NCBI GenBank assembly: GCA_963767475.1
Contig: CAVYEI010000002.1
Span: 1,364,001 to 1,428,000 of the forward strand
DNA from: WHSW01 sp963767475
GTDB taxonomy: Bacteria > Actinomycetota > Thermoleophilia > Solirubrobacterales > 70-9
DNA: 64,000 bases
Direction: 5' to 3'
Below, one piece after another: positions 21,649-29,950 of the stretch; the first letter of the stretch is position 1; each line of letters starts with the position of its first letter. Made by a program: the position numbers and the translations under genes. The notes under the pieces were generated by a model. It made no database searches. It was not told the origin of the DNA and worked only from the letters and a program-made list of their open reading frames with translations.

Positions 21649-24033
21649 TCAGCGCCCGAGCGCCACCGACTGGTTCCAGGTGCCGCGGTCGAAGAACGGC
21701 AGATCGGGCGCCGCGGCGGCGCCCTGGGCCGGGACCTCGTACATGCGGCGCGGCTCGCGCCAGGCGCGCGCGTCGGCCGTGCCGAACCGGGTCGTGAGCG
21801 CCTTCGCCGTCGCCTTCGCGGCGCGAGCGTAGGCGCGCGCGCCGAGCGACCGCAGCGCCAGCGATTCGCCGTTGGTGATGTCGAACTGGTGCGAGAGGCC
21901 GGTCCTGCCGCCGAGGTCGGCCGCGGCCTCGCGGCCCCGCATCGGCGTCAGCAGGATCGCCTCGAGCCGGTCCTTGAACTCCTCCCAGATCGCGACCCCG
22001 GGGTCGACGGTCCCGGCGGCGTCGGCGGTCGCGTAGTCGCCGTCCCAGGCGAGCAGCACAGCGAATGCGGCCCTGGCCGGGCCCGCGGACGCTTGCCGCG
22101 CGCGTCGCAGCTTGCGGCGATCGACGAACGGGAACTGCTGGGCGGTCGTGCCCGAGGTCTCGGCGATCGCGGTCGAGCGCCGGTAGCTGGGGCGCTCGGC
22201 GACCTTCGCCACCAGCGACTGCAGGATGCGCACTCGGTGAAGCGGCCCGGCGAGTCGCTCGAGCGCCTCCGAGTCGCCGTTGGTCCAGCCGGCCGACGGC
22301 AGGTTGTTCCAGTTCGCCAACCAGCCCTGCTCGGGGTTGATCACTCGCGGCGTGCGCTCGCGGGGGAGCAGGCCGCGCCACTCGGCGCGCCCGTCGCCGG
22401 GATAGGGAAGCCGCTCGTCCCAGCGCTTCGGGCGCAGCGGGTGCAGGCCCGGGTGCCAGTAGCCGATGTTCCCGCGGTCGTCGGCGGCGATCACGTTCTC
22501 ATTCCAGGTCACCTCACGAAGGGCCCGGTCGACCGCGCCGACCGTGGTCGCGTCGTTGAGCTCGGAGATGCCGACGATCGTCTCCAGCTCGCGGCCCCAG
22601 ATCGCGTAGCGGCGCGCCAGGGCGACGCCGTCGCCGGTCACCTGGACCGGGCCGTGGACGGTGCGGCAGATCCGCTGGGTGATCGAGCCCGAAGGGGCGC
22701 CGGGATCGGTGATCAGGTCGGGCAGGTCGGTCGCCGGCGTGTTGTAGGTGAAGACCTCGTCGCGGCAGTCCATCTGCCGCTGCTCGCCGCGGAAGCGGTA
22801 GGTCTCGGGGCCGGTCAGCTTCTCGACGTAGAGGTCGTCCTCGTCCGAAAGGCCCGAGGTGAAGCCCCAGGCGAGGTGGTCGTTGTGGCCGATGCCGACC
22901 AGCGGCACCCCGGCGGCGCTGACGCCGCGCAGGTTCGGCTGGCTCGGCGAGTGGAGCTCGAACTCGACGAACAGCTCCGGGATCGAGAAGCCGAGCTGAG
23001 GCCCGTTGTAGAGGTATGCGCGGTCGTGCTCCGAGTCGCTGATCGCCCACATGAACGAGCCCCCGTGGGGGAGGATCGAGGCGATCCCGACTCCCGGCGC
23101 GCCCGCCGACTTCGTCTGCACTGGGATCTGGGTCGCGGTGTCGGTGGCCTCGGAGAGGTCGGTCCGGGCGAGGTAGCGCCGCGTGCGCCTGAAGCCGACC
23201 CGCTCGTCGCGCCGGGTGCGGCCCGGTTGTGAGGGGAAGGCGCCCTCCGTGCGCGGCACGGTCAGCCGCGCGCCCTTCGAGTGGACGGGGAGCAGGGTGT
23301 TGAAGCTGCGCGGCCCGACCGCCTCGAGGTCGAGCGCGTTGGCGAGCTCGCGACCGTCGCTGGAGGGCACCGTGCGGGCGAGAAAGATGCCGACGCGCGC
23401 CGTGTCACGAAGCGTCCAAGGGTCGATCGGCAGGTCGGACAGGGCGACGAACTCACCCGGCATCTGGGTGAGGCCGGGACCGGAGACGTGCTCGATCCAG
23501 GCGTTGACCCCGTCGCGGTAGGCCTCGGCTCGAGCCCGCAGGTCGGCGGGAATCGCGGCGATCATCGAGTCGATCTCGGCGTCGGTGTAGTAGTCGCGGC
23601 GGGCGATCAGGTCGTCGTCGAGGTAGGTCGAGCCGAGGATCTCGGCCAGCCTGCCGCCGGTCGCGCGCCGAAACAGCTCGAGCTGGAACAGGCGGTCCTC
23701 GGCGACCGCGTAGCCGACGCCCCACCAGGCGTCGTAGTCGCTGACGCCGGTGATTGCCGGGACCCCGAATGCATCGCGGGTGATCGAGACGCCCGTCCGC
23801 GGCGACTCGGTGGTCCCCGGCTGGTCGAACATCTGCGACTTGTAGTCGAAGTTGTTGAACAGCTCGACCTGGTCGGTGAGGTGCGGCGAGCCTGTGCCCG
23901 AGGCGACCCCGCCGATCGAGACGTAGCCGCTCTGACCCGGCGGCAATACGTCCTCGGCCTCGAGCACCGCGGCGTTCGCGGGCGCCGCGATGCCGGTGAG
24001 GATCAGCGCGGCGAGCGTCAGTCGGCGCAACAT
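21649..24033 (-). CDS. secreted penicillin acylase family N-terminal-nucleophile hydrolase
   Basis: A 794-aa precursor. Signal peptide 'MLRRLTLAALILTGIAAPAN'. The alpha-chain part contains 'RDAFGVPAITGVSDYDAWWG' and 'GYAVAEDRLFQLELFRRATG', characteristic of penicillin amidases. The autocatalytic cleavage site is probably in 'LPHGGSFMWAIS', with Ser ~326 as the new N-terminal nucleophile; most relatives have S-N-x-W at this place. The beta chain continues with 'YLYNGPQLGFSIPELFVEFE', then 'GIGHNDHLAWGFTSG'. Members cleave penicillins or acyl-homoserine lactones. ATG 24033 is chosen for the signal peptide; the longer upstream frame is antisense to the next gene. It is convergent with the HFL gene, 4 bp apart. 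Confidence 0.92.
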   Translation of the reverse strand: MLRRLTLAALILTGIAAPANAAVLEAEDVLPPGQSGYVSIGGVASGTGSPHLTDQVELFNNFDYKSQMFDQPGTTESPRTGVSITRDAFGVPAITGVSDYDAWWGVGYAVAEDRLFQLELFRRATGGRLAEILGSTYLDDDLIARRDYYTDAEIDSMIAAIPADLRARAEAYRDGVNAWIEHVSGPGLTQMPGEFVALSDLPIDPWTLRDTARVGIFLARTVPSSDGRELANALDLEAVGPRSFNTLLPVHSKGARLTVPRTEGAFPSQPGRTRRDERVGFRRTRRYLARTDLSEATDTATQIPVQTKSAGAPGVGIASILPHGGSFMWAISDSEHDRAYLYNGPQLGFSIPELFVEFELHSPSQPNLRGVSAAGVPLVGIGHNDHLAWGFTSGLSDEDDLYVEKLTGPETYRFRGEQRQMDCRDEVFTYNTPATDLPDLITDPGAPSGSITQRICRTVHGPVQVTGDGVALARRYAIWGRELETIVGISELNDATTVGAVDRALREVTWNENVIAADDRGNIGYWHPGLHPLRPKRWDERLPYPGDGRAEWRGLLPRERTPRVINPEQGWLANWNNLPSAGWTNGDSEALERLAGPLHRVRILQSLVAKVAERPSYRRSTAIAETSGTTAQQFPFVDRRKLRRARQASAGPARAAFAVLLAWDGDYATADAAGTVDPGVAIWEEFKDRLEAILLTPMRGREAAADLGGRTGLSHQFDITNGESLALRSLGARAYARAAKATAKALTTRFGTADARAWREPRRMYEVPAQGAAAAPDLPFFDRGTWNQSVALGR

Positions 24034-24094
24034 CGAGCCGGGCAGGCTAGGAGGCCGGCGCGGGGGATGCGCCGGTTCGTCTAGGTTCTGACCA

Positions 24095-24892
24095 ATGGAC
24101 CTGCCCGGCAAGACCGTCCTGCTCACCGGGGCGACCGGCGGCCTCGGGCGGGCGATCGCGGAGGCGCTCGCCGGGCGCGGCGCGACCCTCGTACTCAGCT
24201 CACGCAAGGGCCCCGAGCTCGACAGCCTGGCGGCCGAGCTGCCGGGCGACGGCCACCGCACGGTGATCAGCGATCTCGCCGAGGAGGGGGAGGCGCTGCG
24301 CCTGCTCGAGGCCGCCGGCGAGATCGACATCCTGGTCGCCAACGCCGGGCTGCCGGCCTCGGGTCGGCTCGACGGCCTGAGCCAGGACGAGATCGGGCGG
24401 GCGCTGCGGGTCAACCTCGAGGCGCCGGTGCGGATGTCGCGCGAGCTGGTGCCGCGGCTGGTCGAGCGCGGTGGCGGCCATCTCGTCTTCGTCTCCTCGC
24501 TCTCGGGCAAGGCCGCGACCGCCCGGGCCTCGCTCTACTGCGCGACGAAGTTCGGCCTCCGGGGATTCGCCCTCGGGCTGCGCTCGGACCTGCGCGGGAC
24601 CGGCGTCGGCGTCTCCGTGGTGATGCCCGGCGCGATCCGCGACGCCGGGATGTTCGCCGACTCGAAGGCAAGCGTCCCGGCCGTGATGGGCACCTCGAAC
24701 CCCGGCCAGGTCTCGGCCGGCGTGGTCAGGGCGATCGAGCGCGATCGCGCCGAGGTCTCGATCGCACCGATGCGCCAGCGCGTGCTCTCGGCCCTCGCCG
24801 CCAACGCGCCCGAGATCGCCGACCGCGTCGCCGGCAAGAAGGCGGCCGAGGTTGCCGACGGCATCGCGCGCGGTCAGACCGACAAGCGCTAG
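24095..24892 (+). CDS. short-chain dehydrogenase/reductase
   Basis: A 265-aa SDR. Cofactor motif 'TGATGGLG' at residues ~10-17, 'NAG' in 'VANAGLPASG', catalytic Ser in 'VFVSSLSG', Tyr/Lys in 'SLYCATKFGLRG'. 'SSRKGPEL' after beta-2 suggests NADP(H) preference through the Arg. The C-terminal extension 'MRQRVLSALAANAPEIADRV' resembles SDRs acting on lipid or acyl substrates. ATG 24095 follows TAGGTT (24082-24087) by 7 nt, a leaderless start. Its 3' end overlaps the kinase gene on the other strand by 4 bp. Confidence 0.9.
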   Translation: MDLPGKTVLLTGATGGLGRAIAEALAGRGATLVLSSRKGPELDSLAAELPGDGHRTVISDLAEEGEALRLLEAAGEIDILVANAGLPASGRLDGLSQDEIGRALRVNLEAPVRMSRELVPRLVERGGGHLVFVSSLSGKAATARASLYCATKFGLRGFALGLRSDLRGTGVGVSVVMPGAIRDAGMFADSKASVPAVMGTSNPGQVSAGVVRAIERDRAEVSIAPMRQRVLSALAANAPEIADRVAGKKAAEVADGIARGQTDKR

Positions 24893-26778
24893 GGCGTCAC
24901 CCGCGTCAGGGTGCCGCTCGCCTGATTGGCGATCCAAACCGAGTCGCCCCCGATAGCGAGTGCGACCGGGACGTTGCCGACCTCGATCGGCGTGCCGGGC
25001 TCTCGAGTGTCGGCGTCGATCGCGGTGACCGTGTCGGCCTCACGGTCGACGACCCAGACCGAGCCGAGACCGGCGGCGATCGCGACCGGTGAGCCACCGA
25101 CGTCGATCGGCTCGCCGAGGCGCTCACCATCGGCAGCCGATACGGCGGTGACCGTTGCCGCATCGGAGTCGAGCACCCAGAGCACCGAGCCATCGAGCGC
25201 CAGGTCGTGCGGGCGACCGCCCAGGTCGACGGTCTCCGCGCCGGCCCGGGGCGCGGCGGGGTCGATGCGCGCGACCGAGCCGGCGGAGCCGCTCGCCACC
25301 CAGACGGCCTCCTCGCTGGCGGCGACAGCGAGCGGGTGATCCGGGACGTCGATCACCGCCTCGGCCCCGTAGGGGTTGATCTCGGTGACGGTGGCGTCCC
25401 CGCGGTTGGTGACCCAGACCCGCCTCGCCGTCGTCGCAACGTCGGATGGATGGCTGCCGACGTCGATCTTCACGGGCACGTCGCGATGATTCGGCCCGAA
25501 GAAGCGAAAGACGGCGTTCTTGGGCTCGCTGGCCGCCCAGACCGAGCCGATCCCGACCGCGAGCGCGGACGGCTTGGGCACCCCGTAGGGATCGCGCGCA
25601 ACTTGCTCCGTATCGGGATCGACCGGATAGAGCTTCGATTCCTGGCCCGCCCCGGCGAGCACATTGACGTTTCCGACCACGACCGAATCGAGCGGCGGCG
25701 AATCATCGAGCACGGCGGTGTCCACGGCCGGCTGACTCGCGCCGCCGCCGTTCTCGCCGTCGCCGCCGGCGAGCAAGAGGGCACCGGCGACGATCACCGC
25801 GATCGCGCCGGCCACGCCGACCACGGCCCGGCGGCGTCGCCCCGGCTTTGCGATCACCGCCGTCGGCGCGTCGCCGGCCGGAGGCGCGCCCGAGCCGCGC
25901 GAGGCTGGGCGCGACAACGCCCCTCGGAAACCGGCGGCCAGCTCGCCTGCGCTTGCGTAGCGCTCCTCGGGCGCCACCGCGGTCGCCTTCACCACGACCT
26001 CGTCGATCGCCTCCGGCAGGCCGGGCTCGAGCAGCGAGGGCCGGGGGCGGGGCGCGTGCCCGTGCGCGTAGAGGGTCGCCAGCTCGTTGTCGCGCGCGAA
26101 CGGCGGCTCGCCGGTGAGCAGGAAGAAGAGCAGGCAGCCGAGCGCGTAGACGTCGGAGCCGGCCTCGGCCGGGCGCCCCTCGATCTGCTCGGGGGCGATG
26201 TATTCGGTCGTGCCCAGCACGACCCCGGTCGAGGTGATCGGCGAGCTTGCGTTCGCCGGCCGCCCGATCCCGAAATCGGTGAGGAAGACCCGCTCGCCCT
26301 CGCTGCCCAGCTCGACCAGGACGTTGGCCGGCTTGACGTCGCGATGGACGATGCCGCTGGCGTGGGCGGCGTCGAGCGCGCTCGCGATCGCGGTCACGAT
26401 CCGCGCCGTGCGCTGCGGCTCCAGCGGGCCGTCGTTGGAGACCAGCTTGTGCAGGTCGGGGCCGCGAACGAGCCGCATGGCGATGAACAGCCGGCCATCC
26501 TCCTCGCCGGCGCGATGGATCGGGACCAGCGCCGGGTCCTCGATCGCCGCCGCCAGTCGCGACTCGCGGCGGAAGCGCTCGCGAAACGCATCGTCGTCGG
26601 CGAGTCGCGGGTCGAGCACCTTGAGCGCCCGCTCCGAGTCGAGCTCGAGGTCGCGGGCGCGGTAGACCGTGCCCATCCCGCCGACGCCGAGCACCGCCTC
26701 GATCCTGAAGCCGGCGAAGGTGGAGCCGATCGGGAGCGGGCTCCCGCGCCCGCCCGCCTCGTGGTCGCCGGTACTCAA
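24889..26778 (-). CDS. transmembrane Ser/Thr protein kinase with extracellular beta-propeller
   Basis: A 629-aa PknB-type kinase. The kinase domain occupies residues ~15-275: Gly loop 'LGVGGMGTVYRARD', Lys in 'RALKVLD', catalytic 'HRDVKPANVL', 'DFGIGRP', APE as 'APEQ'. One membrane helix lies at ~315-335. The extracellular part (~360-629) has six to seven ~40-residue repeats ending in 'GSVWAAS', 'RRVWVTN', 'EAVWVAS', 'SVLWVLD', 'GSVWVVD', 'DSVWIAN', a YncE/NHL-like propeller. TTG 26778 is the start; its TTGA overlaps the stop of the FHA-HTH gene, so the two are coupled. The FHA protein is the obvious partner or substrate (inference). Confidence 0.92.
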   Translation of the reverse strand: MSTGDHEAGGRGSPLPIGSTFAGFRIEAVLGVGGMGTVYRARDLELDSERALKVLDPRLADDDAFRERFRRESRLAAAIEDPALVPIHRAGEEDGRLFIAMRLVRGPDLHKLVSNDGPLEPQRTARIVTAIASALDAAHASGIVHRDVKPANVLVELGSEGERVFLTDFGIGRPANASSPITSTGVVLGTTEYIAPEQIEGRPAEAGSDVYALGCLLFFLLTGEPPFARDNELATLYAHGHAPRPRPSLLEPGLPEAIDEVVVKATAVAPEERYASAGELAAGFRGALSRPASRGSGAPPAGDAPTAVIAKPGRRRRAVVGVAGAIAVIVAGALLLAGGDGENGGGASQPAVDTAVLDDSPPLDSVVVGNVNVLAGAGQESKLYPVDPDTEQVARDPYGVPKPSALAVGIGSVWAASEPKNAVFRFFGPNHRDVPVKIDVGSHPSDVATTARRVWVTNRGDATVTEINPYGAEAVIDVPDHPLAVAASEEAVWVASGSAGSVARIDPAAPRAGAETVDLGGRPHDLALDGSVLWVLDSDAATVTAVSAADGERLGEPIDVGGSPVAIAAGLGSVWVVDREADTVTAIDADTREPGTPIEVGNVPVALAIGGDSVWIANQASGTLTRVTP

Positions 26779-27410
26779 GAGCCGGGAGGGACGAGGTCGC
26801 GCAGCGAGATCAGGCCGCTGCGAAGCGCCGACTCGACCAGGCGGACGCGCTTTTCGTTCTGCGGCAGCGCGCCGAGGCCGAAGCGCTCGAAAAGGATCCG
26901 CAGGTGGCGCTTGATCGCGTCGACGCTCAGGTTGGTCTCGGCGGCGACCTCGCGATTGGTCGCCGGCGTCGCGTAGGAGCTGCCCTCGGCAAAGGGGCGC
27001 GCCAGCGCGATCAATACCTCGCGCTGGCGCTCCGTGAGGCGGATCGGCTGCTCGGAGGGCGGCGGCGCGGCGGTCGGCGCGGCGGGCCCTGCGGCGGCGC
27101 CGGGCGGCTGGCGGAAGCGCAGCGTCGTCGTGCCGACGCGCAGCTCGTCGCCGTCGCGCAGGCGGCAGCGGCCCTGGATCCGCTCGCCGTTGAGGAACGT
27201 CCCGTGGCGCGAGAGGCCGTCGTCGCTGACCACCCAATGGCGGCCGATGCGCTCGAGCTCGGCGTGCAGCTGCGAGACAGTCTGATCGAAGTCGAGGCGC
27301 AGGTCGAGGCCGTCGCCGCGCCCGATCGACAGCCGTTCGCCGGCGTTCGCGAACGAGAAGCTCTGCTCTGCCCCGTCGCGCTCGTAGAGCAGAAAGGGTG
27401 TGCTGCCCAT
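26775..27410 (-). CDS. FHA domain - helix-turn-helix protein, partner of the upstream-locus kinase
   Basis: A 211-aa protein. The N-terminal FHA domain (residues ~1-95) keeps the phosphothreonine-binding residues: 'SIGRGDGLDLRL', 'SQLHAEL', 'LSRHGTFLNGERI'. A Pro/Ala linker follows, then a C-terminal domain beginning 'LTERQREVLIALARPF' with 'NREVAAETNLSVDAIKRHLR', a winged or LuxR-like HTH. So it could bind DNA in response to kinase output. ATG 27410 is chosen because TACGCT lies 10 nt upstream and the FHA fold starts at once. A paralogue with the same architecture is at 55081. It is first in a two-gene operon with the kinase. Confidence 0.88.
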   Translation of the reverse strand: MGSTPFLLYERDGAEQSFSFANAGERLSIGRGDGLDLRLDFDQTVSQLHAELERIGRHWVVSDDGLSRHGTFLNGERIQGRCRLRDGDELRVGTTTLRFRQPPGAAAGPAAPTAAPPPSEQPIRLTERQREVLIALARPFAEGSSYATPATNREVAAETNLSVDAIKRHLRILFERFGLGALPQNEKRVRLVESALRSGLISLRDLVPPGS

Positions 27411-27565
27411 TGCGGCGGTGAGCGTACACCCAGGGTGCGCGGGTCTACCCCTCGGGTGCGGGATGCGACCCGTTGGGGGCCTGGTAGCGGGGTCGCCTCG
27501 GGCGCAGGATCGGTAACGGCCCGCGCCAACCGGACGCGGGCGGTCCAACCGAAAGGGATAGATCG

Positions 27566-28564
27566 ATGTTCAGGGAGTCAATCGAGATGGAGAGGATCGG
27601 CGGATCGCTCGGGCTTGGCCTCGCGGCGTGTCTCGCCGTGTTCGCGCTGGGTTCGCCGGCGGGCGCCTCTGCCGCGGAGAAGTGCTTCGGCAAGAGCGCC
27701 ACGATCGTCGTCCACGGCAACCACGGCGAGGGCACCTCGCACAACGACGTGATCGTCGCCGGAGCCGGGGCGCAGCGGATCGAGGGCGGTGCCGGCAAGG
27801 ACCTGATCTGCGCGGGATCGGCAGATGACCAGGTCATGGGCGGCTCCGGCCGCGACCGGATCGACGGCGACAAGGGCGACGACTACCTCAACGGGGGTGG
27901 CGACGCCGACATCATCACCGGCAACCGCGGCAACGACGAGGTTCTCGGCGGCCCCAACGCCGGCGACTCGTTCGACGTGCTCACCGGAGGCTCCGGCGAC
28001 GACGAGGTCATCGGCGGCAACGGTCGCGACGACCTCGCCGACGGTCCGGGCTCCGACGAGGTCGACGGCGGCCCGGAAGACGATCACATCAGGCCCCAGG
28101 AGGACGCCACGGCGGACAAGTACAACGGCGGGCCGGGCACGGACGTGATCGACTACGGCTACGGTGGCGACGACGACAGCTACTTCGACGACGGGGTTAC
28201 GGTCTCGCTCGACGACGTGGCGAACGACGGTGAGGACTGCCCCGCGCAGTGCGAGGGCGACAATGTCAGGTCCGATGTCGAGAACATCACAGGCAGCGGC
28301 GGTGCCGACTCCCTCATCGGGAGCGCGGTCGGCAACGTGATCGAGGGCGGCTACGGCGCCAATTCGATCGCGACGCTCGCCGGCGACGACATCGTTCGTG
28401 GCGGCTACGAGGGCGAGACGATCGACGGCGGCGCCGGAGCGGACTCGCTTCGCGGCGGCAACGGCAACGACGCGATCGACGGCGGCACCGAGAGCGACTC
28501 GTGCTTCGGCGACGAGGGCAATGACACGGCGGTCAACTGTGAGTCGGTCGTTGGCGTCCCGTAA
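27566..28564 (+). CDS. secreted RTX-type calcium-binding repeat protein
   Basis: A 332-aa exported protein; signal peptide up to about 'GASAAEKC'. The mature chain is built of RTX nonapeptides G-G-x-G-x-D-x-u-x ('GGSGRDRIDG', 'GDKGDDYLNGGGDADIITG', 'GGSGDDEVIGGNGRDDLADG'), with a second block at residues ~240-320. These bind Ca2+ and fold as a beta-roll outside the cell. A ~55-residue acidic insert between the blocks contains a Cys pair ('DCPAQCEG'). There is no catalytic domain. ATG 27566 follows AAAGGGA with 8-nt spacing. It overlaps the sulfatase gene by 26 bp. Confidence 0.85.
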   Translation: MFRESIEMERIGGSLGLGLAACLAVFALGSPAGASAAEKCFGKSATIVVHGNHGEGTSHNDVIVAGAGAQRIEGGAGKDLICAGSADDQVMGGSGRDRIDGDKGDDYLNGGGDADIITGNRGNDEVLGGPNAGDSFDVLTGGSGDDEVIGGNGRDDLADGPGSDEVDGGPEDDHIRPQEDATADKYNGGPGTDVIDYGYGGDDDSYFDDGVTVSLDDVANDGEDCPAQCEGDNVRSDVENITGSGGADSLIGSAVGNVIEGGYGANSIATLAGDDIVRGGYEGETIDGGAGADSLRGGNGNDAIDGGTESDSCFGDEGNDTAVNCESVVGVP

Positions 28565-29903
28565 GCGGCAGGGGTCGGTGATCGGCGCAGCCCTGGCTGC
28601 GCTGGTCGCCGCCTCCTGTCAGATCGCGCCGTCGCAGAGCTCCGCCGAGCCGGTCCAGCCCCCGAACGTGCTGCTGATCGTCGCCGACGACCAGCCCACC
28701 GGGATGACCAACCGGATGCCGAACCTCGACCGCGCCCCCGGGTTCGCCAAGTTCAGCTCCTACTACGACAACAATCCGCTCTGTTGCCCGACCCGGGCGA
28801 CCCTGCTGACCGGCCTCTACTCGCACCACACGGGCGTCGAGACAAACTTCGACGCGCCCGACTTCGACGCCTCTTCGACGCTTGCGACCTGGCTCGACGA
28901 CGCCGGCTACGAGACCGGGCTGTTCGGCAAGTACCTCAACAACTACCCATTCGGCCGCGGCGCCGGCTACATCCCGCCGGGCTGGGACCGCTGGTCCGCA
29001 TTCGTTCCGGACGCCGAGTACTACGACTACGACCTCAATCAGGACGGCACCATCCGCCACTACGGCGACGGCCCCCGCGACTACTCCACGGACGTGCTCG
29101 CCGACCAGGTCGACGAGTTCATCGCCACGGATTCCGCGCAGCCGTTCTTCGCCGTCTACACGCCCTACGGCCCGCACGCGCCGCGCACGCCGGCGCCGCG
29201 CGACCGCCACGCGTTCGCGCACACCAAGGTGAAGCTGCCGGCGAACTTCAACCGCGTCGCCACCGATGCACCGCGCTGGTGGCGGCAGCGGCCGAAGCTC
29301 GACGCCGACGATCAGCGCGAGGCGACCAGGGGCCAGTGGCGCGCGCTGCAGTCGGTCGACGACGCGGTCGGGCGCTTCCTGAAGACGCTCGAGCGCGAGG
29401 GCGAGGCCGACAACACGCTCGTCATCTACCTCTCCGACAACGGCTACTCGCTGGGCTCGCACCGCAACCCGTGGAAGGACTGCGCCTACGAGGAGTGCAT
29501 CCACCTGCCGCTGATGGTCCGCTGGCCCGGGCACACCGACGCCGGCGGCAAGATCTCGGCGCTCGCCGGGAGCATGGACATCGCGCCGACGATCGCCGCG
29601 ATCGCCGGAGCGACCACGCCCGCAGCAGTGGACGGCGAGAGCCTGGTGCCGCTGCTCACCGGTGAGGCCTCGTCGCTGAACCGCTCGATCCTCCTGCGCC
29701 ACGTCAAGTACCCGCGGGTTGCGCCTACGTTCTGGGGCATCCGTACCGAGCGCTGGACCTACGTCGACTACGGGTCGGGCGAGCGCGAGCTCTACGACGA
29801 CGTCGCCGACCCCCACCAGCTCCACAACCTCGCGGGGCGCCCGGGGCAGGCGGCGACGATCGACGAGCTCGAAGCACAGATGGAGGCGCTGCGCGGCGGC
29901 TGA
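28539..29903 (+). CDS. secreted sulfatase (formylglycine-type)
   Basis: A 454-aa sulfatase family hydrolase. N-terminal signal with the lipobox-like 'LVAASC', so probably a lipoprotein. Metal Asp pair in 'LLIVADDQPTG'; the modified cysteine is in 'NPLCCPTRATLLTG' (C-x-P-x-R, with Thr where Ser is commonest), near residue 82. 'YGPHAPRTP' and 'YLSDNGYSLGSH' supply further active-site His/Asp. A formylglycine-generating enzyme would be required and is not in the window. GTG 28539 lies within the end of the RTX gene in another frame, so translational coupling is likely. The substrate is unknown; acting on a sulfated polysaccharide or ester is typical. Confidence 0.88.
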   Translation: MSRSLASRKRQGSVIGAALAALVAASCQIAPSQSSAEPVQPPNVLLIVADDQPTGMTNRMPNLDRAPGFAKFSSYYDNNPLCCPTRATLLTGLYSHHTGVETNFDAPDFDASSTLATWLDDAGYETGLFGKYLNNYPFGRGAGYIPPGWDRWSAFVPDAEYYDYDLNQDGTIRHYGDGPRDYSTDVLADQVDEFIATDSAQPFFAVYTPYGPHAPRTPAPRDRHAFAHTKVKLPANFNRVATDAPRWWRQRPKLDADDQREATRGQWRALQSVDDAVGRFLKTLEREGEADNTLVIYLSDNGYSLGSHRNPWKDCAYEECIHLPLMVRWPGHTDAGGKISALAGSMDIAPTIAAIAGATTPAAVDGESLVPLLTGEASSLNRSILLRHVKYPRVAPTFWGIRTERWTYVDYGSGERELYDDVADPHQLHNLAGRPGQAATIDELEAQMEALRGG

Positions 29904-29950
29904 TCGGACCGGCGTCGATCCCGCGCGACCGGGTACGGAATACTCAGTCC

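Noticed and set aside
27011..27529. Overlapping minus-strand ORF in the FHA gene
   Set aside because: Alternative frame of a gene with clear FHA residues; Arg/Ser-rich translation without a domain.
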